A stretch of 64,000 nt of DNA from positions 124,001-188,000 of the forward strand of contig VXRL01000016.1 of NCBI GenBank assembly GCA_009838515.1. Reading direction: 5' to 3'. The notes below the pieces were generated by a model. That model was given only the letters and a program-made list of their open reading frames with translations. It had not been told where the DNA came from and did not search any database. Position 1 is the stretch's first letter. Every line of letters begins with the position of its first letter. Of the stretch, positions 36,035 to 45,307 are shown piece by piece. Source of the stretch: Terriglobia bacterium. Its GTDB lineage: Bacteria; Acidobacteriota; Terriglobia; Bryobacterales; UBA6623. Position numbers and translations under genes: made by a program.

Positions 36035-36850
36035 TCAGCCGGAATAGGCGAAAGTGACTTCCGTGCTCTCGCTGGGCCCGACGGTGATCTGCACTTCCTG
36101 CTCTCCCAGCTGCTCATGCACCGCTTGCAGCGTGTAGCTGCCCGGAGGCAGGTTGCCGATCTCGAACGTCCCGTCGGAAGCGCTGACCGCGAAGTACGGG
36201 TGCTCCATCACGTGGATATAGGCCTGCATCCAAGGATGGATGTTGCACTTGACCGCGATCTTCATTTCGGCGCGCGGGAAGGCGTACTCAATCGCCGGGG
36301 CGTTGGAGGTCTGGGACTTGTTCCACTCGCGGTTCTCGCGCGGCAGCGGGTGCACGTTGTGGGTCGTGGGGTCGGAGTTGGTGATGTTCAGCGGCTGGCC
36401 CATCTGCACGGCGACGACGTGCGGCTTGTAGATGCAGCCGTCTTGATCCAGATTGACCGCGTCGGTGCGCACGGGGAAGCGCTTGCCCTCCAGCCCCTGC
36501 GAGACCCACACCAATACGTGCTGCAGCTTGCCGTCGTTGATGACCACGCGGTCCGAGGGCACGCGCCCGCCGTGCAACTGGATGCAGTCAGGCTCGGCGC
36601 TCATGTTGACCGGAGGGAAGCGCGGCGCATCGCCCGAGAACGTGATCATGCCCGTCACCGTCGCGGCCGTGGCCGGGTCCACCGTCACCATCTCGCCGAC
36701 GGGCGCGGCATCGCCGCCGGACTGGCCACCCTGCTGGCCCCTCGTCCTCGCGTCGTAGTCGTCGAAGTAGTCGTCGCCGCCACAGGCTACGGCCAGGGCC
36801 AGCAGGACCGCGGGCAACAATGCCGCCGCCAGAACTTTACCTTTGCTCAC
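36035..36850 (-). CDS. Cupredoxin-like lipoprotein of the respiratory operon
   Basis: A 271 aa protein starting at GTG with a strong CGGAGGT ribosome-binding site 8 nt upstream. The signal ends in a lipobox (LALAVACGGDD). After an Asp/Gly/Gln linker, HNVHPLP and KCNIHPWMQAYIHV provide the His, Cys, His and Met of a type 1 copper centre, and the C-terminal ~60 residues (GTFEIGNLPPGSYTLQAVHE) are a carboxypeptidase-regulatory-like beta sandwich. It lies between the octahaem cytochrome and ctaB, suggesting it accepts electrons from the cytochrome complex. Confidence 0.78.
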   Translation of the reverse strand: MSKGKVLAAALLPAVLLALAVACGGDDYFDDYDARTRGQQGGQSGGDAAPVGEMVTVDPATAATVTGMITFSGDAPRFPPVNMSAEPDCIQLHGGRVPSDRVVINDGKLQHVLVWVSQGLEGKRFPVRTDAVNLDQDGCIYKPHVVAVQMGQPLNITNSDPTTHNVHPLPRENREWNKSQTSNAPAIEYAFPRAEMKIAVKCNIHPWMQAYIHVMEHPYFAVSASDGTFEIGNLPPGSYTLQAVHEQLGEQEVQITVGPSESTEVTFAYSG

Positions 36851-36881
36851 GCTTGCATACCTCCGAAAAGCGTTCGAATCC

Positions 36882-39878
36882 TCATTGTAGGGCTTGCAGA
36901 CGCCGCAATTCCGCGCCGTCCATCTGGAACATGTAGCGCGTCAGCAGATCGGCGTGGTCGCCCTCGTAGTTGCGCGCTTGGGCCGGGATCTGGCCTGCGA
37001 ACACCCAGCGGTTGCCGTCGCGTTCGAACAGTTCGGACGGCATCGCCGTGCCCGGCGCGATCGAGGCCGGCTCGAGCATCCAGCGGTAGGTCCAGTTCGG
37101 CTTCAGACGCTCGGACGCGATCAGGAAATTGGGCGCCGTAGCGTCGACATCCTGCGATGGGACTCCGGTCATATGGCAGTTCAGGCACGGCGCCGCATCG
37201 CTGACGAACAGCTGACGCCCGATTGCCCGCTCCGCGTTGGTCAGCGGCTCCATCGCTTCGGGCATGTGCGGCACAGGCTGCGAGTCGCGCGCCATGAAGA
37301 ACTTGGTGAGCTTTGCCAGCTGGCGGTCCGAGAAGTAGAACGTCGGCATGCGCGCGTGCAAGTACTCGCGCACCCCGTTGCGGTTCACGTCTTGTTCGCT
37401 GAGAGCCGGGTTGGCAAGGAAGCCCGTCAGCCAGTCGGGCTGCACGCGCGCGCCTTCCGTGTACAACTGCGGCGGCAGCTGCTCGGCCCAGTCGGGGTCG
37501 TCGGTGTAGCGCGGAATCGTCATGAACGACGAAACATTGCCCGGGCGGATCTGGTGGCATCCCGTGCAGTTGTGCCGCGTGATGATCCACCAGCCCTCCT
37601 GCACGTCAGCCCGCTCGTCTTCCGGCTCGAAGCGGTACTGCTCGGGAAAGGTCGTCTCGACCGCGCCAAGCAGGAACGTCGTCAGGGCGTTGATCTCCTC
37701 GGCGCTGAGGTTGAAGTTGGGCATCCGCAGGCGCTCGAGGTGCTCGCGCTCCTTGCCCTCGTCGAAGACCGCCGGGTTCTCGAGCTTGCGCTCGAAGAAG
37801 CCCTTGTGCGAATACCAGCCCTCCAACTCGGCCTCGTGCGTCTTGAGGGCGAAGTCGAGTCGCTCCAGCGGCTTGCTGCCCTCCAGCGTCAGGTCCGTGC
37901 CGATGCGACCCTCTTCCTCGAGGCCCGCGATCTCGTGACAGCCCGCGCAACCGTAGTGCCGGATGGCGTCCAAGCCCGCCGCTGCCATCTCCGGATCGTC
38001 CATGTACGGCGCCGGCGGGTACTCCTGGTCCGTGCGCTGCTCGCTGAGGTAGGTGGCGATGTCCCGCGACTCGCGATCGGTCAGGCGCAGGCTCGGCATT
38101 ACCGGGCGCGGCCGCATCGCGTCGGGCACGTTCGGATCCGGGGTCACCTCCGAGGGATCGTGAATCCAGCGCACCATGTAGTCGTAGTTCATCTTCTCGC
38201 CGACCCGGCTGAGGTTGGCGGCAAAGTCCCCGCCCATCTGGGTGTCGCCCTCTCCGATCGAGTGGCAGCCCAGGCAGCCCCGGGTCTCGAAAAGTTCCTG
38301 GCCGCGCTCGGCGTTTCCGCGCGGGTGACGGACCAGCTCGCCGTCCAGCGCGTTCTGCCACAGATAGGCCGAGATCTGCTGGACCTCCTCGTCCAGCAGC
38401 CGAAACACCGGCATCTTCGAACCCGGACGGAACTCGTGGGGATTCTTGACCCATGCCGGAATCCACTCCTTGACGTCCTTGAGCTTGATCTCCTTCAGGC
38501 TCGGGCCGAACTTCTTGACCTCCTGGGCGAGATTGGCCTGTTCCATCTCTAGGTTGTGGAGCTCCGCATCCAGGCGCGTGTTGGTCAGCCGCAGTTCCTC
38601 GGCCCGGGCGTAGTACCGCTGGGCGGCAGCACCGTCCGCGGCCGTGTCGCCCAAGTCGAGGTTGACGCGCATCTCCTTGGCATTCGCCGCGTGGGTAGCG
38701 CTGAGATTGCGCAACTCCTGACTCACGGCGGTCAGCTCTTCGGCTTCGGCATCGTAGCCCTCGAAGCGGTGGCAGCCCCAGCAACCCTTGTTCATGTACA
38801 GCTCGCGCCCCATGTTCAGCGTCTCGCCGCCGGGAGTGACGATCTCCTTCGCGTGGCACTGCTGGCAGCCGGCCTCGACATTCTCTGGGAAATACATCGG
38901 CCAGAGCCAGAACTTGTGTCGCCCGTGGCCCTTGGTCACGCTGCGCGTGGCTCGGCCGTTGCCGTTGTGACAGGACGAGCAGCCGAAAGCCTCGGGGTCG
39001 TGGATCGTGAGCAGTTCCGGCCGGGGGTGGCTCTGGAACACCGGGTAGATCAGGTCCGTGGGCCCGATCTCGACGGGCTCGCGAATGCCGAGGTGGCAGG
39101 ACTCGCAGCGATCCACCAAGTCGATGTCCAGCAGGTGGATCTGCTTGATGCCGATGTCGAAGTTCCGCATGTTCGCCATCAGCCCGTCGATCTGCGTCGC
39201 GCCCAGGCCGACCAAGCGGTCGGACATCAATGCGTCGCGCTTGGAGCGCAGCCGGTTCGCTTCGGCCAGCGCCTCCAAGCGCTCAGCCTGCAGGTTGGTG
39301 CGCAGCTCCTGCATGCCGAGGAATTCCGCCTCGAGCTGCTCGTACTGCAGCTCCAGCTCCTCGGTGCCGCCGGAGCCGTCGGCCAGCGGCAGCTCGACTT
39401 CGACCACGCGGGAGCGGATTTCCTCGATTTCCTCCCGCATGGACTGCTTATCTCCCTCGTCGTGGGAGACCTCGATCAGGTAGCGCTGCGCGTCGATCTC
39501 GCTGCGCAGGACCTGGAATGCGTTGCGGGCCGCGGTCATGCGCGGCACCACCCCTTGGCCGACCTCGCGGTCGATTTCCGCGATCCGCGCGCGAACCGCC
39601 TCTTCGGCGGTGCCGAGCTCGCCGCTGATCTGCTGGTATTCCGGCGACTGGCGGATGGCGTCCTCCTTGGCCGCCTGCTGGGGCTGCAGTTCCGTCAAGA
39701 AGCGCGAATAGTAGGCTCTGAAGCGGCCCTGGTACTCCTTGTAGGGCCGCATGATCTCGACTTCGTCGTAGATCGCCCACACCAGCGACGCGAGCAGTAA
39801 CAGCATCGACACCAGCAGGTGGACGCTGTACGACTTGGTGGTTATCGGATCCGGCTGAACCTGGGTTTCTTCTGCCAT
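36882..39878 (-). CDS. Octahaem cytochrome c of a bc-type quinol-oxidising complex
   Basis: A 998 aa protein with an N-terminal membrane anchor (about residues 14-35, SVHLLVSMLLLLASLVW), then coiled coil rich in Glu, Gln and Arg to about residue 230. Eight CxxCH sites follow: CESCH, CSSCH, CQQCH, CWGCH, CLGCH, CAGCH, CTGCH and CLNCH. LPNFNLSAEEINALTTFL-like segments are those of class I cytochrome c domains repeated in tandem. The gene sits directly after the two cytochrome b halves, in the place where cytochrome c1 or f would be, so it probably passes electrons from the Rieske protein to periplasmic acceptors. No close single-haem cytochrome is in the operon. Confidence 0.85.
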   Translation of the reverse strand: MAEETQVQPDPITTKSYSVHLLVSMLLLLASLVWAIYDEVEIMRPYKEYQGRFRAYYSRFLTELQPQQAAKEDAIRQSPEYQQISGELGTAEEAVRARIAEIDREVGQGVVPRMTAARNAFQVLRSEIDAQRYLIEVSHDEGDKQSMREEIEEIRSRVVEVELPLADGSGGTEELELQYEQLEAEFLGMQELRTNLQAERLEALAEANRLRSKRDALMSDRLVGLGATQIDGLMANMRNFDIGIKQIHLLDIDLVDRCESCHLGIREPVEIGPTDLIYPVFQSHPRPELLTIHDPEAFGCSSCHNGNGRATRSVTKGHGRHKFWLWPMYFPENVEAGCQQCHAKEIVTPGGETLNMGRELYMNKGCWGCHRFEGYDAEAEELTAVSQELRNLSATHAANAKEMRVNLDLGDTAADGAAAQRYYARAEELRLTNTRLDAELHNLEMEQANLAQEVKKFGPSLKEIKLKDVKEWIPAWVKNPHEFRPGSKMPVFRLLDEEVQQISAYLWQNALDGELVRHPRGNAERGQELFETRGCLGCHSIGEGDTQMGGDFAANLSRVGEKMNYDYMVRWIHDPSEVTPDPNVPDAMRPRPVMPSLRLTDRESRDIATYLSEQRTDQEYPPAPYMDDPEMAAAGLDAIRHYGCAGCHEIAGLEEEGRIGTDLTLEGSKPLERLDFALKTHEAELEGWYSHKGFFERKLENPAVFDEGKEREHLERLRMPNFNLSAEEINALTTFLLGAVETTFPEQYRFEPEDERADVQEGWWIITRHNCTGCHQIRPGNVSSFMTIPRYTDDPDWAEQLPPQLYTEGARVQPDWLTGFLANPALSEQDVNRNGVREYLHARMPTFYFSDRQLAKLTKFFMARDSQPVPHMPEAMEPLTNAERAIGRQLFVSDAAPCLNCHMTGVPSQDVDATAPNFLIASERLKPNWTYRWMLEPASIAPGTAMPSELFERDGNRWVFAGQIPAQARNYEGDHADLLTRYMFQMDGAELRRLQALQ

Positions 39879-39924
39879 GTAAATCGCTATGCCTTCCCTT
39901 GCGCGGCCTCTCTTGCCTGCAACG

Positions 39925-40860
39925 CTAGACGTTGAACCAAGGCGTCACCCACACGTACTTGATGCGGAACAACAAGCGCGCCGCCATCTTGACCGGCAGC
40001 GCCAGCATGATGATGAGCAGCCCCTGCATGATCGCGTACTGCAGCAGCGACATGCGGCCCAGGATCTTGCGGCTGAACTCGGTGGCCGTGATGATGCGGT
40101 GGCAAGCGTAGCCCGCCACCACCATGAAGCCTCCCACCACCAAGCCGCCGAAAATTCCGATCCACGGCTGGGAGGTGATGCCCACGATCTCGTGCAAGTC
40201 GCGGTTGATCTCGAAGATCAGGCGGTTGTGGTCCCAGGTCATGCCCGGCCAGAACCACATCCAGCCCGGGCCGCGGATCAATGTGCCGATCACGATCATC
40301 GAGCACCACAGGATGATGAAGCCGAATATGAAGGCCCAGATCGCGAAGCGCCGCTGCTTGTAGGTGTAGTAGCCGTTGCCCAGCGGGTTCGCGTCGATGT
40401 AGGGAATCACGATCAGGCCGATGATGATCAGCGTCGGCATCACGACGCCGGCAATCCACGGGTCAAAGTAGACCAGCATCTCCTGCAGGCCGAGGAAGTA
40501 CCACGGCGCCTTGGACGGGTTCATCGTCAGGGACGGGTTGGCCGGCTCTTCCAGCGGCGCGTCGAGCGTGATGGACCACACCATCAGGATGATGGTGACG
40601 ATGATCGCCGCCAGGAACTCCATGCGCAGCAGGTAGGGCCAAACGGCTACCTCCCGCACCCAGCCCTTCTGGAAGGGCTGCACCTTGCGGTGGTGCGTCT
40701 TGGCCATGTCCGGGTCGTTCTCGAGCCGCTCGGCCAGGCGGTCGTTGGCGCGCGCCTGTCGCAGGGCGTACCAGGTGAAGAACGGGATGATGAAGAGCAT
40801 CCCCACGATCGGGATGTTGTCCGGGAGCGAGACGATGGTCCAGAGTTGGTGCCAATCCAT
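39925..40860 (-). CDS. Cytochrome b, C-terminal (subunit IV-like) half
   Basis: A 311 aa membrane protein. NPSKAPWYFLGLQEMLVYFDPW corresponds to the conserved quinol-oxidation-site loop (PEWY in other complexes, here PWYF), followed by PTLIIIGLIVIPYIDANPLGNGYYTY typical of subunit IV. Additional C-terminal membrane segments (IFGGLVVGGFMVVAG, LLIIMLALPVKMAARLLF) extend it beyond the ~160 aa plastid subunit IV. A short first membrane helix begins the protein. It pairs with the N-terminal half encoded just upstream, 30 bp away. Confidence 0.85.
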   Translation of the reverse strand: MDWHQLWTIVSLPDNIPIVGMLFIIPFFTWYALRQARANDRLAERLENDPDMAKTHHRKVQPFQKGWVREVAVWPYLLRMEFLAAIIVTIILMVWSITLDAPLEEPANPSLTMNPSKAPWYFLGLQEMLVYFDPWIAGVVMPTLIIIGLIVIPYIDANPLGNGYYTYKQRRFAIWAFIFGFIILWCSMIVIGTLIRGPGWMWFWPGMTWDHNRLIFEINRDLHEIVGITSQPWIGIFGGLVVGGFMVVAGYACHRIITATEFSRKILGRMSLLQYAIMQGLLIIMLALPVKMAARLLFRIKYVWVTPWFNV

Positions 40861-40890
40861 GGTGCTGATTCCTGCTCGATTCGCTAACGC

Positions 40891-41820
40891 CTACCTGCGG
40901 ACCGGCTTGATTTCCTTCTCGAGCATGATCGGGGCAGGACCGGAAATGCCGCCGTCCTTGCGGACTCGCCAGAAGTGCACGATCATGAAGATCGCCGCGA
41001 AGCCCGGGATGGCGATGCAGTGCCAGATATAGGCGCGCAGCAGCGCGTTGGCATCCACGATCGAGCCGCCCAGCAGGGCGAAGCGCACGTCGTTGAAGGG
41101 CGTCATGCCCAGTTCCGGCCCGAAGGGACCCTCGTGCCCAAGCATGGGCGTCGCGCGCGCCATGTTGGTGCCGACGGTGACCGCCCAGAATCCGAGCTGG
41201 TCGTCGGGCAGCAGGTAACCCGTGAACGACAGCAGCAGCGTCAGAACCAGCAAGATCACCCCGACCGACCAGTTGAACTGGCGCGGCTTCTTGTACGAAC
41301 CGGTCAGGAACACCCGGAACATGTGCAACTGCACGGTCAGCACCATCGCGTGCGCCGCCCAGCGGTGCATGTTGCGCAGCAGCTTGCCGAAGGGCACGTC
41401 GTGCTCGAGGTAGAGAATGTCGCGGAAGGCCTGGACCTTGGTCGGGTGGTAATAGAACATCAGCAGCACGCCGGTCCAGGTCAGCACCCAGAACAGGTAG
41501 AAGCTGATGCCGCCCATGCCCCACGTGAAGTTGTAGCGCACCGCGTCGCGGTTGACCTTGGCCGGGTGCAAGTGCAGGAACACGTTGCTCAACACGCCCA
41601 GCGTGCGGCTGCGGGCGGTCTGGTCATGCTTGACGCGGAAGATCGACTTGTAGACCTCGGTCTTGGTCGGCTGCTTGAGGCCCTCGAGGTCGATCTGCGC
41701 CTTCTTCTTGATCTCGTCCGGATCGATGGTCACGCCCAGCAGCGAGCGGGCACCGTTGCCGTTGCCGCCAGCCGGCGCGGCGGGCTTGTCCTTGACTTCG
41801 CTTGGGTTGTTCTCAGCCAT
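40891..41820 (-). CDS. Cytochrome b, N-terminal (b6-like) half
   Basis: A 309 aa protein. After a soluble N-terminal ~95 residues, the four-helix b6 core has the two bis-His haem pairs in RNMHRWAAHAMVLTVQLHMF and YIWHCIAIPGFAAIFMIVHFWRVRKDGG, with GVLLMFYYHPT and LLLSFTGYLLPDDQLGFWA between. An AGGAG site precedes the start. Together with the downstream gene it makes a split cytochrome b that oxidises quinol and recycles electrons through two b haems. Confidence 0.92.
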   Translation of the reverse strand: MAENNPSEVKDKPAAPAGGNGNGARSLLGVTIDPDEIKKKAQIDLEGLKQPTKTEVYKSIFRVKHDQTARSRTLGVLSNVFLHLHPAKVNRDAVRYNFTWGMGGISFYLFWVLTWTGVLLMFYYHPTKVQAFRDILYLEHDVPFGKLLRNMHRWAAHAMVLTVQLHMFRVFLTGSYKKPRQFNWSVGVILLVLTLLLSFTGYLLPDDQLGFWAVTVGTNMARATPMLGHEGPFGPELGMTPFNDVRFALLGGSIVDANALLRAYIWHCIAIPGFAAIFMIVHFWRVRKDGGISGPAPIMLEKEIKPVRR

Positions 41821-41841
41821 GCTCTTGGTCTCCTGCCGCCA

Positions 41842-42411
41842 TCACACCTGAAGGTAGCTGCCCTCGGAGTCGAACTGCGTGGGCTGGCCCTTTTCCTCGC
41901 GGTAGAGCACGCTGGTGTCCACGACGATGCGCCCCTGAGGGTCCAGTGACACGTACGCCCGGTCCATCGGTCGCGGGGCCGGGCCCTCGTAGTTGCGGCC
42001 CTCCGGGTCGTAGCCGCTTCCGTGGCACGGGCACTTGAACTTCGCCTCGCTGAGCTTCCAGTCCGGGGTGCAGCCCAGATGCGTGCAACTGGCGTAGATC
42101 ACGAACAGCCGGTCGGTCGTGCGCACGACCCAGATACGCTTGCTCTTCTGGAAGCGCGTGTCGACGCCGATGCCGTAGTCGGTTGGCAGGCCGATGCGGA
42201 ACTGCGTCCGCGGCTCGAAGATCGTGCGCGGAAAGAAGAACCGCAGGAACATCAGCAAATTCGTCGTCAGGAAGCCGCCCGTGAGCAGTCCGATCAACCT
42301 CCGCCGCGAGCGGATCTTCGCCTCTTCGTCCTTGCCCTCGGCCTGGATGCTCGCCTTGATGCGGCCAATCAGCGAGGCGCCAGACGCACCCCCGGCCTGT
42401 TCTTCCGACAT
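41842..42411 (-). CDS. Rieske iron-sulfur protein
   Basis: A 189 aa protein with an N-terminal RSRRRLIGLLTGGF segment and one membrane anchor, then the 2Fe-2S domain: C109-T-H-L-G-C and C127-P-C-H-G-S. Cys109, His111, Cys127 and His130 bind the cluster; the two remaining Cys form the usual disulfide. GGAGGG lies upstream of the ATG. First gene of the operon Rieske - cyt b N - cyt b C - octahaem cytochrome - cupredoxin - ctaB. Confidence 0.94.
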   Translation of the reverse strand: MSEEQAGGASGASLIGRIKASIQAEGKDEEAKIRSRRRLIGLLTGGFLTTNLLMFLRFFFPRTIFEPRTQFRIGLPTDYGIGVDTRFQKSKRIWVVRTTDRLFVIYASCTHLGCTPDWKLSEAKFKCPCHGSGYDPEGRNYEGPAPRPMDRAYVSLDPQGRIVVDTSVLYREEKGQPTQFDSEGSYLQV

Positions 42412-42516
42412 CCCGTCTTCCCTCCACGAAAGCGCGTTCCAATGAATCGGAACTGCCTTCCCTAACCCTATTGTAGAAAAGCCGCGCCCCCTGCTTCAAT
42501 CGCCCTCTCGCGCGTC

Positions 42517-43266
42517 CTAGGCAGGGGCCGCAGCAATCTGCTCCAGCATCTGCCGCGCCCGGCGCAGATCGTCAGGAGTGTCCACGCTGACGCCGACGTG
42601 GTCGCCGGTTCGGACGACTGCTATACGGTGGCCGCGGTCCAAGGCGCGGAGTTGCTCTAGCCCTTCGGCCAGTTCCAGCTGCGTCGGCCGCATGCGGCTG
42701 AAAGCCAGCAGGAAGTCCCTGCGGTAGGCGTAGATTCCGATGTGCTCCCACGCGGCCGCGTCCACGCCGCGATCCGGATAGGGGATCGGGCTGCGCGAGA
42801 AATACAGCGCGGTGCCGTCTGAGGCCGTCACGACCTTGACCACGTTGGGATCTTCCAGCACAGCTCGCTCCGTGATCCGCTTGCACAGCGTCGCCATCGG
42901 CGGCGCAGTCGGCTCCAGCAGCGGACGCACCACCTGCTCTAGCACGCGTGCGTTGACGAACGGCTCGTCGCCTTGGATGTTGACGACGATCGCAGCGCTC
43001 TCGGCGGCAGCCACTTCGGCCACGCGGTCCGTTCCGGAGACGTGATCAGAAGAGGTCATCGCCACCGCGCCGCCGAAGCGTTCCACCGTGGCGCGGATCC
43101 GCTCATCGTCCGTGGCGACAACCACCCGCTCCAAGACCGCGCACGCGGCAGAGCGCTCGTATACGTGCTGGATCAGGGGCTTCCCGCCCAAGTCCGCCAG
43201 AGGCTTGCCCTCGAAGCGGCGCGATGCGAAGCGGGCGGGGATGACGCCGAGAACGGTCTCAGGCAC
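42517..43266 (-). CDS. kdsB: 3-deoxy-manno-octulosonate cytidylyltransferase
   Basis: A 249 aa nucleotidyltransferase starting at GTG. IPARFASRRFEGKPLADLGGKPLIQHVYE is the CTP-binding start, VATDDERI and MTSSDHVSGTDRVAEV are conserved, and IVNIQGDEPF holds the metal Asp. It activates KDO as CMP-KDO for lipid A-core assembly, which is the best evidence here for a Gram-negative outer membrane. Confidence 0.95.
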   Translation of the reverse strand: MPETVLGVIPARFASRRFEGKPLADLGGKPLIQHVYERSAACAVLERVVVATDDERIRATVERFGGAVAMTSSDHVSGTDRVAEVAAAESAAIVVNIQGDEPFVNARVLEQVVRPLLEPTAPPMATLCKRITERAVLEDPNVVKVVTASDGTALYFSRSPIPYPDRGVDAAAWEHIGIYAYRRDFLLAFSRMRPTQLELAEGLEQLRALDRGHRIAVVRTGDHVGVSVDTPDDLRRARQMLEQIAAAPA

Positions 43267-43335
43267 GACACTCCATTGTTGTCAGATGGAAGCGGTGGTG
43301 CGCCAAGGCTTGCCTCGGCGCATCACAGTCCCCCA

Positions 43336-44832
43336 TCAGATCTCTGGAATGGGATCGGTCGGAGCTACGTCCTCGCCCTCCCAGTTCACGTTGCCTTCGT
43401 CGTAGATGAGCACCCGAGCGCGGCTGCCGGGCGCGTGCGGCCGTTCGCTCTCGGGCAGGAAGCGACGGTGTTCGGCCATCACCTCGGCATACTGGCTGTC
43501 CCCGGCGAGGTTCTCGAACTCCTGCGGGTCGTTGCGCATGTCGTACAGCTCTTCGGATCCGTCAGCGTGGCGGATGTAGCGCCAGTTCTCCGAGCGGACG
43601 CCGTGGTTGCCAGGATTGTGCGTGGTGATGGCGGGCCATTCGCGCGGCGCTGACGCGTCCTGCAGTTGCGGCGCCAAGCTGCGGCCGTCCAGCCCCTGCT
43701 GGGCGGGCAGGCCGGCAAGCTCGACCAGCGTGGGGTAGATGTCGAGCAGCTCCGCCGGGCTGGTAACGCGAGCGCCGCTCGCGACGCCCGGGCCCGCGAA
43801 GATCAGCGGCACCCTAGCCGAGCGGTCCCAGAGCGTGTTCTTGCCTGTAATCAGCTTCTCGCCGAGGTGCCAGCCGTGGTCGGACCAGAGCACGACGACC
43901 GTGTCGTCGGCATGGCCGCTCGCCTGCAGCGCGTCCAGCACGCGGCCAACCTGGCTGTCGACGAAGCTGACCGACGCCAGATAGGACGCCACCAGATTGC
44001 GCCACTCGCCGGCATCCTCGAGAAACTTCAGCCGCGGCTCGGGCAGCTTCCAGTGCAGGTACCAGCTGAAGCGGGGCGTGTCGTCACGGTCGTCGCGGCG
44101 GATCTCGGGCAGGACGACCGAATCGAGCGGGTACATGTCGTACCACTCCTGTGTCACGTAGCAAGGCACGTGGGGCAGGAAGAACCCGGCGGCCAAGAAG
44201 AAGGGCTGCTCCTGAGGCCCGTTCAGCGGTCCTTGCAGCTGTTCGACGGCCCAACTGGCGACCTGCCAATCGCCTTTATCCTCGTCGTTGTGCGGGAATG
44301 TCCCCCAGTCCATCAGCGGGTGGTTCTGCGGCGTCTGCACCAGCTTTTCCTCGGGGCGGGCTCCCACTCCAGCAGGCGGTCCCAAAAACTGGAACTCGCT
44401 ATCTGTATCGGCCCTTCCGAATCGCCCGTGGTAGATCTTGCCGGTGGAGTAGGTGGCGTAGCCGTTGCGCTCAAAATACTGCGGCAGTGACTCGATGTCC
44501 TGCAGCGATTCAACCTCGCGGAACCACGGCGCGAGTCCGTAAATCCCTGTGCTGGTAGGCCGGCGGCCGGTCAGGAGACTGGTGCGAGACGGATTACACA
44601 ACGGCGCCTGGGTCTGGGCGTTGAGGAAGGTCGTGCCACGCGCGGCCAGCCGGTCCATGTACGGCGTCTTCACCTGCGGGTGGCCCCCCAGCGGTCCCAC
44701 CCAATCGTTGAGGTCATCGATCGCGATGAACAGGATGTTGGGCTTGGGCGGGGGCGCCTGCTCGGCCGAGCAGGCCGCCAACAGGGCGGCGATCACAACG
44801 CCAGTGCAGGCTACGCGGATGCTACGGGTCAT
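43336..44832 (-). CDS. Exported sulfatase lipoprotein
   Basis: A 498 aa lipoprotein (signal ending ALLAACSAEQ) of the arylsulfatase superfamily. NILFIAIDDLNDWVG supplies metal Asp residues, PLCNPSRTSLLTGRRP is the C-x-P-S-R formylglycine site, YSTGKIYHG and LWSDHGWHLGEKL complete the active site. The overall pattern is that of choline/iduronate-2-sulfatase-like enzymes acting on glycan sulfates. It is on the same strand as kdsB but about 70 bp upstream. Confidence 0.87.
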   Translation of the reverse strand: MTRSIRVACTGVVIAALLAACSAEQAPPPKPNILFIAIDDLNDWVGPLGGHPQVKTPYMDRLAARGTTFLNAQTQAPLCNPSRTSLLTGRRPTSTGIYGLAPWFREVESLQDIESLPQYFERNGYATYSTGKIYHGRFGRADTDSEFQFLGPPAGVGARPEEKLVQTPQNHPLMDWGTFPHNDEDKGDWQVASWAVEQLQGPLNGPQEQPFFLAAGFFLPHVPCYVTQEWYDMYPLDSVVLPEIRRDDRDDTPRFSWYLHWKLPEPRLKFLEDAGEWRNLVASYLASVSFVDSQVGRVLDALQASGHADDTVVVLWSDHGWHLGEKLITGKNTLWDRSARVPLIFAGPGVASGARVTSPAELLDIYPTLVELAGLPAQQGLDGRSLAPQLQDASAPREWPAITTHNPGNHGVRSENWRYIRHADGSEELYDMRNDPQEFENLAGDSQYAEVMAEHRRFLPESERPHAPGSRARVLIYDEGNVNWEGEDVAPTDPIPEI

Positions 44833-45118
44833 GGGAATCCCGGTCGATACCCTATCACAGGCAGGAGCCTAGCGCGGCCTAATCGTTACGAGTCATCACC
44901 GACTGGACCGGCGTCGACATCTCGACGGCGGGCAGTCGCTCGCGTTGCCCATGTAGAGCAGTAGTCCCGTTCCCGCGTTGACGCTGCACAAAATCGCACA
45001 GCGGCCGCAGAACGATTTCCGCCCGTCGTTCGCGGACTGGGCGGCCGAGGAGTCCAGACACCTCGCGAAGTCATCGAAGCGGACCGATGCCTTCCCGTCG
45101 GCGTAGGGTGGCGACCGG
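44833..45118. other. Stretch without an assignable gene
   Basis: No gene is supported. On the minus strand a short frame contains KSFCGRCAILCSVNAGTG, which looks protein-like, but it has no start or recognisable family and is closed by stops. Confidence 0.3.
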
Positions 45119-45307
45119 TCAGCGCGGCAACCCCGCCTGAGGCGCGGGCACGGGCGCGTCGTCGCGCCGGCCCTCGTCGTGCTGCTTCCGCTCGGTCCGG
45201 CTCAGCTCAGTCAGCACTTGAGCCGTGTTCTCCTTGACCGCGACCTGAGTCTTCGGCGGCAGCCGCTCGAACAGCTCTTGCCAAGGCCGATGCTTCATCT
45301 TTCTCAT
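45119..45307 (-). pseudogene. Truncated HigA-like antitoxin remnant
   Basis: A 62 aa frame just downstream of the toxin remnant. KHRPWQELFERLPPKTQVAV and VLTELSRTERK resemble the helical N-terminus of antitoxins that follow phage Gp49-like toxins, but the helix-turn-helix that should come next is missing and the tail (DDAPVPAPQAGLPR) is unrelated. It starts over the toxin stop. Confidence 0.5.

Noticed and set aside
36894-38552. A 552 aa frame antisense to the octahaem cytochrome
   Set aside because: The cytochrome has eight CxxCH sites and operon context; the opposite frame is a shadow.
44879-45061. A small Cys-rich peptide near 44.9-45.1 kb
   Set aside because: A C-G-R-C...C stretch is visible on the minus strand, but it has no start in frame, no family and no ribosome-binding site.
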